Positions 42,186 through 49,428 of a stretch of 64,000 nt of DNA are shown here, piece by piece. Source of the DNA: Rugamonas aquatica. GTDB taxonomy: Bacteria; Pseudomonadota; Gammaproteobacteria; Burkholderiales; Burkholderiaceae_D. The DNA lies in the NCBI RefSeq assembly GCF_009380215.1, contig NZ_WHUG01000001.1, positions 248,001 to 312,000 on the forward strand. The letters are read 5' to 3'. A program made the position numbers and the translations under genes. The number at the start of each line of letters is the position of its first letter. Within the stretch, counting starts at the first letter, position 1. The notes under the pieces were generated by a model. That model saw only the letters and a list, made by a program, of their open reading frames with translations. It had not been told where the DNA came from and did not search any database.

Positions 42186-45100
42186 TGCATGGCTCCCGAG
42201 GTGACGGTGGCTGCGGCGGTGCGCGCCGGAGCTACAGGTGGCTTGGGTGCGGGCGTGGCCGCCGGTGCTGCTGCCGGTGCGGCCGGAGCGCTTGGCGCTT
42301 GCGGTGCGGCCGGCGCCGGTGCCGCAGGTGCGGCAGCGATGATCGATTCCGGCAGGCGCAGGCGCTTGAAGCCTTGTGCCGCCTGCACCGGTTGCGGCGC
42401 AGGAGCCTGGGTCGTGGTGACGATCTTCAGGTTGGCGGTGACGACAACGCCGGCGTTGTCCCAGCTCAGTTCAAACGCGCCATTGTCCTTGCGTTTGCGT
42501 TTGGCGGCATCGATCATTTTCTTCAGGCCGAAGTGGCCAGGCTCGTTGAGCAGCACGATGCTGCGGCCTTCCGGCGTGATCGCGGTGATCTTCGATCCAG
42601 GCACGCCCTGCGGATTCGGCCACGCCATGTGCACCCATGGCTGCGGCTGGCCGCGCCAGCGCAGCGACTGGCCGTCGATTTCGATGGTGAACTCGGTCGC
42701 ACCGGTCGCGCTCAGCGCCTGCAGGTCGAACATGGTTTGCGCTTCGCCGCCGCTCGATGCCGCCGTGTTGGCGACGCCCGCCGCCGACAGCGGTGCGATC
42801 CAGTTAGGGAAGGCCGCTACCACTGGCGGCGCCAGGTTGACGCCCATATTGGCCCAGGTCTTGGCGCTCAGCGAATCGCCGCGGCGCACCACCAACGGTC
42901 CGATGGTAGTGTTGAAGAATTTGGCGATGGCGCCGTCCGGGCCGAAGATCTCGCCGATCTCCGCGTTGGTCGCTTCAGCACGGGACTCCGTGGCGAACGG
43001 GTATTTCAGCGCCAGGTTCTTGCTGAACGGTTGCAGTACCTGCGCGGACCAGACCTTGTCGATCTCGGTCTCGGTAGGCTTGACGATGACGGCGAAGGTC
43101 TGCATCAGCGGGCGAACCAGGATAGGACGAATCGCCAGCTTCTGCGCGTCGGTCATCCCGGTCAGCATTTGCTCGTCGACGTATTTCAGCGCGTCGGCCA
43201 GTTCGGAACCGGTGCCGTCCAGCGTTTGCTGCATCAGCTGCTTGGCGCCCGGACCGGGATCGCCCTGGTTCTTGATCTGGTTAAAGCGCGTGCGCAGCTT
43301 GGACATCTGGTCGATATAGCCACGCATCAGCGAGGCATCCTTGTCCTTGGCGACCACCAGGCGGGCCACACCGGAGAACTCGCGGCCGACTGGGCCAAGC
43401 GGCAGTGCCGCGTTCTGCACGTTGCTGCCGTTGGCGGAACCGAGGTTGACGTTGATCTGCGACGGCTTCTGGCGCAGGATGGTTTCGCGGAACCAGCCGG
43501 TGACGCCGCGCTGTGCGCGTTGCAGACCGGCGTCCAGCAGCGACGGGTTGTCCCACGAGGTCTGCTCGTAGACGGTGGTCACCAGTTTGTTGATCGGCGA
43601 GGTCTGCGGATCGCCCAGGCGGTTCATCGCGGCGGCGGCGGTGTCGAAGCCATCCAGCTCGCGGATGGTCACGCCTTGCACGAACTTCTCCCATTCCTTG
43701 GCGTAGTCATTCTTGTACAGTTCCACCAGCGATTTCTGGATTTGTTCAGGGCTGCCTTCCAGCGTCAGGTCATCCTTGGACGAGGTTTTCAGCACCCAGT
43801 CGGCGCTTTGCATTTCGCGGTTGGCCGCTTCGCGGAAGGCGTCCTGCACAAAGCCTTCCCATGCCTGGCGCGTGAAGCTGCCTGGAATGGCGTAGCTGCC
43901 CAGGACCAGTTCCTTGTCCTGATCGCCGACGATGCGGGCCACGGTCATCGACGGGAAGCGCGTAGCGGCGCGGGCCTTCACGTCGGCGTAGACGCGCTCG
44001 CGCGCCGGCATGCCGCGCACCACGCGGCGCAGGTTGTCGCGGGTCTGGTCAACCAGTGCGAGTTTGCCGTCGATCTGCGGCCACGAGGTGTCGTTGATCT
44101 GCGCCAGGTAGAAGGAAATCATGCGTTCGGCGCTGCGTATCATCTGCTCGCGCGGCATGGCGCCACGGTTCCCGTCCAGCCAGACGCGCCAGAAGCGGGT
44201 CAGCTGGTCGTTCAGGTGGCCGGCCTCGGCACGCGATTTATCACTCAGCATCAGGTAGGTTTTCAGCGCGTTGTAGGCGTCTTCCGCGTTGGCGGGCGAG
44301 GCGTCCTTGAACTGCGTGGCGCCATTGTTGACCTGCGCGGCGGCCGTGGCATCGGCGGCGACGGCGGCGGTGCCGTTGCCGGCAGCAGCCGTCACCGGCT
44401 TGGCCATAGGCTGCAACTGCGCCGCGCCGCTGTTGACTTCCGCAAGGAAGGACTCCAGCGACTGGCCGACAGGTTTCAACATCACTTCACGCACGCCGGC
44501 GAAGTATTCCTCGCGCAGCTTGCGGTCCAGCAGGTCGCCCTGGTACAGGCCCAGGCCAAGACCCAGCGGGCGATGGTCGCGATAGTTGTCCAGTTGTTCG
44601 ATACGGTCTTGCAGGATTTCCAGCGCCTGGAAGCGCGATTGCAGGTCCATGCGGTTCTGCTGAACCTTGATGGCCTGGTCCAGGTCCGCCTGGACGTTGG
44701 CGACCAGCTGGCGGTTGTTCATGTAGGACCAGCTCCAGCCGGCCAGCGCCAGGCCGACAAACGCGGTGGCGGCGAAGAAGGCGGCGTAGCGCATGCGGGT
44801 CTTGGCCGGGCTGGCGTATTGGGCCACGAGATCCTTGTCCGCGAAGATCACTTTGCGGAACAGGTTAAGCAGGAAGTAGCCTTGCTGCTGGTGGGTTTCT
44901 TCGTGTTCCTGCGGTTGTAGCTTCAGGTCGAAACGCTGGGCCACGCGGTGCGAGGAGGCGGAAACGGATTCGCCTTCCTGCAGCGCGCTGGTGAAGTAGA
45001 AGCCACGGAACACGGGCTTGAACTGGAACGGATTTTCTTCGAACAGCGTGGCGATGAATGCGCGCAGCGAGGGCTTGACCGAGCTGAATTCCAGCGGGAA

Positions 45101-46099
45101 GGTGAACACGCCGGGTGGCATGCTCTCGCGCCATTGCAGCGCCATATTGGCCTGGCTCAGGTCTTTGAGGCCGTCGTACAGCTCATCGAAGCGGGCGTCG
45201 AACTGGTCGAGTATCTGTTCGCTGGTGGTGGACTGGCTGTAGGGCAGGGTGGCGCCCCAGATTTTATCGCGCTCGCCGCGCTCCGCGTCCTGGAAGAATT
45301 CGTTGAAGCCGGTGATCAGGTCGGCCTTGGTGAAGACCACGTACACCGGCGCATGCACTTCCAGGCGCTCGGTCAGTTCCTGCACGCGCTGGCGCAGGTT
45401 CTTGGCCAGGTTGATGGCGAATTCGGGACGATTGCGCGTCAACTCGGCGACGCTGACGGCGATGATGACGCCATTGATCGGCGCCTTCTTGCGGTATTTT
45501 TTCAGCAGATCGAGGAAGCCGAACCACTCGCCGCGATCTTCGTCGACGACGGAGTAGCGGCCGGCCGTATCGAGCAGGATGCCGTCGGTGGTGAAGAACC
45601 AGTCGCAGTTACGGGTGCCGCCCACGCCTTGCACGATCTTGGTGTCGGCGAACGGGAACTGCAGGCCGGAGCTGGCGATGGCCGTGCTCTTGCCGGCCGC
45701 CGGATTGCCGATCACCATATACCACGGCAGCTCGTACAGCGCGGCGTTGCCGGAGAATTGGCCGATCTTCGATCCCTTGATGGTGGAGATGGCGTCCAGC
45801 AGGCGCTTGCGGATCACGTCCGTCTCCTGGCGCTGGGCCGGGTCAGGCTTGGCGGGCGTCTTGTTGACCTGCTGTTCCAGCATGTCGCCCAGTTGGGCGG
45901 CGGCGCGCTGGCGGCGATGGCGGCGCCACAGCCAGACGATGGCGCCGAACAGCAGCGCGATCGCCAGCACCGTCCAGGCGACGCTGGCCGGCCACTGCAG
46001 GATGGCTGCGGCGATCAGCAAAAAGGCGGCGAAGGCCACCCAGCCGATCACGATCAGGCTGTTGCGGGTCGTCAGGAATTGCCAGGTTTTTTGCATCAT
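42182..46099 (-). CDS. tssM: T6SS inner-membrane protein TssM (IcmF)
   Basis: The main scaffold of the T6SS membrane complex, 1305 residues. Two N-terminal membrane helices (about residues 14-35 and 40-58) precede the cytoplasmic NTPase domain with Walker A GNPAAGKS (131-138). A third helix near residue 440 (FFAATAFVGLALAGWSWSY) leads to the periplasmic domain. DUF1215-type C-terminal segments include FELSWDNAGVVVTANLKIV. The extreme C-terminus is an Ala/Pro-rich tail of about 55 residues, longer than usual. It overlaps tagF by 4 bp. Confidence 0.96.
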   Translation of the reverse strand: MMQKTWQFLTTRNSLIVIGWVAFAAFLLIAAAILQWPASVAWTVLAIALLFGAIVWLWRRHRRQRAAAQLGDMLEQQVNKTPAKPDPAQRQETDVIRKRLLDAISTIKGSKIGQFSGNAALYELPWYMVIGNPAAGKSTAIASSGLQFPFADTKIVQGVGGTRNCDWFFTTDGILLDTAGRYSVVDEDRGEWFGFLDLLKKYRKKAPINGVIIAVSVAELTRNRPEFAINLAKNLRQRVQELTERLEVHAPVYVVFTKADLITGFNEFFQDAERGERDKIWGATLPYSQSTTSEQILDQFDARFDELYDGLKDLSQANMALQWRESMPPGVFTFPLEFSSVKPSLRAFIATLFEENPFQFKPVFRGFYFTSALQEGESVSASSHRVAQRFDLKLQPQEHEETHQQQGYFLLNLFRKVIFADKDLVAQYASPAKTRMRYAAFFAATAFVGLALAGWSWSYMNNRQLVANVQADLDQAIKVQQNRMDLQSRFQALEILQDRIEQLDNYRDHRPLGLGLGLYQGDLLDRKLREEYFAGVREVMLKPVGQSLESFLAEVNSGAAQLQPMAKPVTAAAGNGTAAVAADATAAAQVNNGATQFKDASPANAEDAYNALKTYLMLSDKSRAEAGHLNDQLTRFWRVWLDGNRGAMPREQMIRSAERMISFYLAQINDTSWPQIDGKLALVDQTRDNLRRVVRGMPARERVYADVKARAATRFPSMTVARIVGDQDKELVLGSYAIPGSFTRQAWEGFVQDAFREAANREMQSADWVLKTSSKDDLTLEGSPEQIQKSLVELYKNDYAKEWEKFVQGVTIRELDGFDTAAAAMNRLGDPQTSPINKLVTTVYEQTSWDNPSLLDAGLQRAQRGVTGWFRETILRQKPSQINVNLGSANGSNVQNAALPLGPVGREFSGVARLVVAKDKDASLMRGYIDQMSKLRTRFNQIKNQGDPGPGAKQLMQQTLDGTGSELADALKYVDEQMLTGMTDAQKLAIRPILVRPLMQTFAVIVKPTETEIDKVWSAQVLQPFSKNLALKYPFATESRAEATNAEIGEIFGPDGAIAKFFNTTIGPLVVRRGDSLSAKTWANMGVNLAPPVVAAFPNWIAPLSAAGVANTAASSGGEAQTMFDLQALSATGATEFTIEIDGQSLRWRGQPQPWVHMAWPNPQGVPGSKITAITPEGRSIVLLNEPGHFGLKKMIDAAKRKRKDNGAFELSWDNAGVVVTANLKIVTTTQAPAPQPVQAAQGFKRLRLPESIIAAAPAAPAPAAPQAPSAPAAPAAAPAATPAPKPPVAPARTAAATVTSGAMQ

Positions 46100-46129
46100 G
46101 ATTGAGGGCTCTAGAAAAATTCGGGAAAA

Positions 46130-47533
46130 TCAAACTGCTACGGGTGCTGCGGGGCCGATCACGGCGACATCGCGCCGGAACGGGTCCAGATTGCTGATGC
46201 ACAGGATGGCGGCGTTGCGGCTCTCCGCTTCCTGCCGCGCCAATGCCAGCGCGGTCAAATACGTGACGGCGCCGCAGCTGCCGCATCCCGCGCCGACGCT
46301 GAATACGTCGGCGCCGGGATCGAGCTGCGGCGTCGTTTCCGCCATCACGCCCATCAGCTCCATGACGCGGCTGGTGCGGTGGTCGGTATCGGCGGTGATC
46401 AGGGCGATGGCCGATGCTTCGCGGCCCGCGCTATGCAGCGCCTTGGTGCTCAGTTCCAGCAGCAGTTCGGCGTTGGCGCGCTTGGATTCGTCGGCGGAGT
46501 GGGGCAGGCGACCGCTGTTCACGGCCAGCAGCTGCGGCAGTTGTGCGCCGGGCGCCAGCAGCGCGGCTTGCGCCGCATCGGCCAGCAGCAGGCCGGCCGC
46601 GCCTTCGCCAGGGATCTGGCCCTGCGGGTGACTGGCGCTGAACAGCGCGGCGGCGTTGCCCAGTCGCTCGACGCTGCCCTCGCCGATGTGCGAGCCGCAG
46701 GCTACCACCAGCGTCAGTGCAGGCGGTTCGTTGGACAAGAGCCGCGTCAGCGCGGTGGACACTTCGGTATCGGCGGCGCCGCGTTCGGGCGCGACGGCGA
46801 TGCGTTCTTCGGGCCACCCGGCTTGCGTCAGCACGTGGCGCAGCCACAGGGCCGCTGCCTGGCGCTGCTCCGGCTTCCATTCGGCCTGCCACACGGGCTG
46901 CAATTGCAGCATCGGCAGCGGCGATGGTTCGCGCCGCGCCACGTGTTCGGCGTGCGCTTCCAGTTGCGGATGGCCCGCCAGCTGCGAGGACAGCTCGCTC
47001 ACCACTTCGCTGCCCGCGCTCAGCGCGCGCCATTGTTCGTCGCTGAAGTGCGGCTCCAGATTGTGGACGGCCAGCCATGCCGATACTTCCTCGCGCAACG
47101 GATCGGGATCGATGTCGGCGATGCGGGCGCTCATGACCGGATAGCCCTGCTCGTCGTTCAGTTCGGAGTCCAGCGCCGGGCGGGCCTGCGCGCCGGCCAG
47201 TGCCGCGCCCAACTCGGAGGCGGACATGCCATGCGGTGCGCGCACGGCGGCCGCCAACAGCGACAGCGCCGGTCCGCGCGCCGGTGCGGCTGGAACCTCG
47301 GCCTGCGCTGCGGCGGCGCCAGGGACAGCGGCGGCGGGCGCGCTGATGCCGCGATAGATTTTCCGGCCCAGCCAGAACACGGCCAGCAAGGCCAATGGCA
47401 GCACCAGCAGGTACAGCACCAGGTCGTCGGTGGCCGGCACGCGGTTGTTCGCGCGCCAGTACCACACGGCGCCCAGCCAGCTGGCGCCGAACGCCAGTAT
47501 CGCCATCATCAGAGTTTTAAGCCATGCCGCCAT
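46130..47533 (-). CDS. Membrane protein with thiolase/ketosynthase-like domain in the T6SS operon
   Basis: A 467-residue protein with two N-terminal membrane helices (about 7-25 and 38-58). The cytoplasmic part, especially residues 250-467, resembles the thiolase/beta-ketoacyl synthase fold: LTLVVACGSHIGEGS, GQIPGEGAAGLLLADAAQA, FSVGAGCGSCGAVTYLTALALARQ (in parts), and a final strand ISNLDPFRRDVAVIGP. The His residues needed for decarboxylative condensation are not obvious, so it may be a non-enzymatic fold. It lies between the M15 peptidase gene and tssM in one operon. I recall similar unnamed proteins in betaproteobacterial T6SS loci, but no function. Confidence 0.65.
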   Translation of the reverse strand: MAAWLKTLMMAILAFGASWLGAVWYWRANNRVPATDDLVLYLLVLPLALLAVFWLGRKIYRGISAPAAAVPGAAAAQAEVPAAPARGPALSLLAAAVRAPHGMSASELGAALAGAQARPALDSELNDEQGYPVMSARIADIDPDPLREEVSAWLAVHNLEPHFSDEQWRALSAGSEVVSELSSQLAGHPQLEAHAEHVARREPSPLPMLQLQPVWQAEWKPEQRQAAALWLRHVLTQAGWPEERIAVAPERGAADTEVSTALTRLLSNEPPALTLVVACGSHIGEGSVERLGNAAALFSASHPQGQIPGEGAAGLLLADAAQAALLAPGAQLPQLLAVNSGRLPHSADESKRANAELLLELSTKALHSAGREASAIALITADTDHRTSRVMELMGVMAETTPQLDPGADVFSVGAGCGSCGAVTYLTALALARQEAESRNAAILCISNLDPFRRDVAVIGPAAPVAV

Positions 47534-47545
47534 TTTGCCCGTACC

Positions 47546-48385
47546 TTATCGTTTCATCACACCGGCCACACGCAGTTCCGTGTGCCCGAAATCCATCATC
47601 TTCCAACGCCCGCCCCAGGTGAGGCCCAGCGATTCGGCCACTTCGCCGTACAGCTGGTAGCCGCGCATGGCCCACGGATCTTTTTCCGAGATCACCAGCT
47701 TGCCGTCGCGCAGAAACGCGCAGTCGGCGGCCAGGCCGTATTGGTGCCAGCTCTGGAACGCCGCCGCGTTGGTGACGTTCGGTCCCATCGCGGCCAGGGC
47801 GTTCTGGCGTTCCGGGCTGCGGTAGCCTTCCAGGATCGCCATGTCGTAACCGTGCTTTTCCTTCATGATCTTGAAGGCCATCAGCAGGCGCTGGGCGTAA
47901 GCCGCATCCATCAATGCCCAGTCGCGGCTGGCCGAGACCAGCATCGGCCGCTCCTGCGCCACCTCGGCCGAGGCGAACACCAGCGGCGGCAGCGTCGGCG
48001 GCGGAACCAGTTGCTCGCCTTGCAGCAGATCGGCGACCTGGGTGTTGACTTCCCGGGTCGAGGTTTCGAAGCCGCTCAGCGTGCTCCTGGTGCTCATCAG
48101 CAGCGCCAGCAGCGGCGGGATGCAGATCAGCGCCGCACCGCCCAGGCACAACACATAGTGCTGACGCAGGAAGGCGCCGATCTCGCCCGCCGATGCGCGA
48201 CCCGTGCGGCCCAGCGCGCCGGCGTCCTGCTGCCCACGCGCGGCGAGGCGGCCGACCCGTTGTTGCAACCGCTGGCCGGCGCCGGCCAGCGCATTCAGCA
48301 CGAACTCGCGGCCGGCCGGGAACAAGACCATCCAGCTGATCAGGCAGGCAAGTACGAAATATAGTGCGATTGCCAGTATCAGCAC
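47546..48385 (-). CDS. TagX-like M15 (VanY-type) peptidoglycan peptidase, T6SS-associated
   Basis: A 279-residue protein with two membrane segments (about 3-22 and 78-98) and a periplasmic M15 zinc peptidase domain. The zinc site is visible: SWHQYGLAADCAF gives His214 and Asp221, and MMDFGHTEL gives His268; the preceding GYRS (residues 187-190) is typical of the family. Acinetobacter TagX, an M15/VanY-type L,D-endopeptidase, opens the wall for T6SS assembly, and this protein sits in the matching genomic context as first gene of the tssM operon. Direct homology to TagX was not tested. Confidence 0.82.
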   Translation of the reverse strand: MLILAIALYFVLACLISWMVLFPAGREFVLNALAGAGQRLQQRVGRLAARGQQDAGALGRTGRASAGEIGAFLRQHYVLCLGGAALICIPPLLALLMSTRSTLSGFETSTREVNTQVADLLQGEQLVPPPTLPPLVFASAEVAQERPMLVSASRDWALMDAAYAQRLLMAFKIMKEKHGYDMAILEGYRSPERQNALAAMGPNVTNAAAFQSWHQYGLAADCAFLRDGKLVISEKDPWAMRGYQLYGEVAESLGLTWGGRWKMMDFGHTELRVAGVMKR

Positions 48386-48591
48386 GACAACTTTCCCCCA
48401 GCGTAACGGTGCATCATTAGTATCCTTAAAGCATTGCTTTGAGTATATCTTACAGTTATGACAATCCAGCGCACGATTGAAATCGCCCTATGAAAATGCG
48501 GAAATCCGGGGTGCGCACTGTTGACTTCGTACTATGCGTCGCTTTTTTCTTGAATCGCGTAAAGTAATGCGAAATAAACAAGGAGTACATT
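48386..48591. promoter_or_regulatory. Divergent intergenic region before vgrG2 module
   Basis: 206 bp between the M15 peptidase gene (minus) and the membrane protein gene at 48592 (plus). It is AT-rich and probably has promoters for both. A small inverted repeat, AAAGC-ATT-GCTTT (48428-48440), is present. No convincing -35/-10 pair can be singled out. Confidence 0.4.
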
Positions 48592-49428
48592 TTGCAACGT
48601 CAAGACGATCGCCCTTCAAAAGGGGGCAGGCCTAGTCTTCTTTCTTCGGAACAGCAGGCCGAAGCCGAGCGCCGCCGCATCCTGAGCACGCTGGACAGCA
48701 AACCGGCCGCTGCGGCTGTCGCCAGCGCTCCGGCGCAAACCAAGGGTTCGGGCCGGCTAGTGGTGTGGGGTGTGGTGGGTCTGGGCGCGCTGGCTGCGGT
48801 CGGTGGCGCGCTTGCCTGGATGAGCAACACGCCCGACGAAGACAGCTTGCCGGTGGTGGCCGCCGCTCCGTCGGCCAAGCCGCCGGCGACCGCGGTGACG
48901 GCTGCCGCCCCGGCCGAGGCCGAAGTGTCGACGGCCGCGATTCTGGAAGATACGACGGCGGCTGTCAGCCCGCCGGCCGAAGGCAAGTTGCCCTCGCTGA
49001 AGGAAATGCTGGCCGAGCCGCCCAAGCCCAAGTCCGGCCATGATGAGCTGAAGCAGGCGTTGGAGCGGCCGCAGCCGAAGGCGACGCAGTTGGCCAAGGC
49101 GGAGCACAAGCCTGAACACAAAGTCGAGAAAAAGTCCGAGCGCAAGTCCGACAACGTCAAGCTGGCCCAGAAGACCGCGCCGGTCAAGGAGAAGGCGCCG
49201 GGCAAGCCGGCGGATAACGATGTCACGCTGATCAGTGCGCTGATGGCGCATTTGCAGACGCGTCCGCCGGTCAAGAAGACCAGCACGCCGGCCGACCAGC
49301 TCAAGACCTGCAAGCAGTACAACGCCGCCGGCGAAGAGCAGTGCCGAGCCCGCCTGTGCGCGTCGGACGCCAAGAAAGAGCCCGAATGCAAGGCGGCGCC
49401 CGCCGCGAAGACAGCGTCGAACTCATGA
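48592..49428 (+). CDS. Single-pass membrane protein with Cys-rich C-terminus, coupled to vgrG2
   Basis: A 278-residue protein with a TTG start at 48592 (AGGAG at 48581-48585). The cytoplasmic N-terminus is basic and charged (RRRILSTLD). One membrane helix lies near residues 57-78 (VVWGVVGLGALAAVGGALAW). A long Ala/Pro/Lys-rich periplasmic region follows (KPEHKVEKKSERKSDNVKL). The last 60 residues hold four Cys in LKTCKQYNAAGEEQCRARLC and EPECKA. Family not recognised. Its stop overlaps the vgrG2 start by 4 bp, so the products are made together. Confidence 0.7.
   Translation: MQRQDDRPSKGGRPSLLSSEQQAEAERRRILSTLDSKPAAAAVASAPAQTKGSGRLVVWGVVGLGALAAVGGALAWMSNTPDEDSLPVVAAAPSAKPPATAVTAAAPAEAEVSTAAILEDTTAAVSPPAEGKLPSLKEMLAEPPKPKSGHDELKQALERPQPKATQLAKAEHKPEHKVEKKSERKSDNVKLAQKTAPVKEKAPGKPADNDVTLISALMAHLQTRPPVKKTSTPADQLKTCKQYNAAGEEQCRARLCASDAKKEPECKAAPAAKTASNS

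Noticed and set aside
42185..44920. A 911-codon open frame antisense to tssM
   Set aside because: Low-complexity His/Arg/Gly composition and complete overlap with tssM make it a shadow.
48428..48440. AAAGC-ATT-GCTTT inverted repeat as an operator
   Set aside because: Only 5 bp per arm in AT-rich DNA; too short to support beyond a note.
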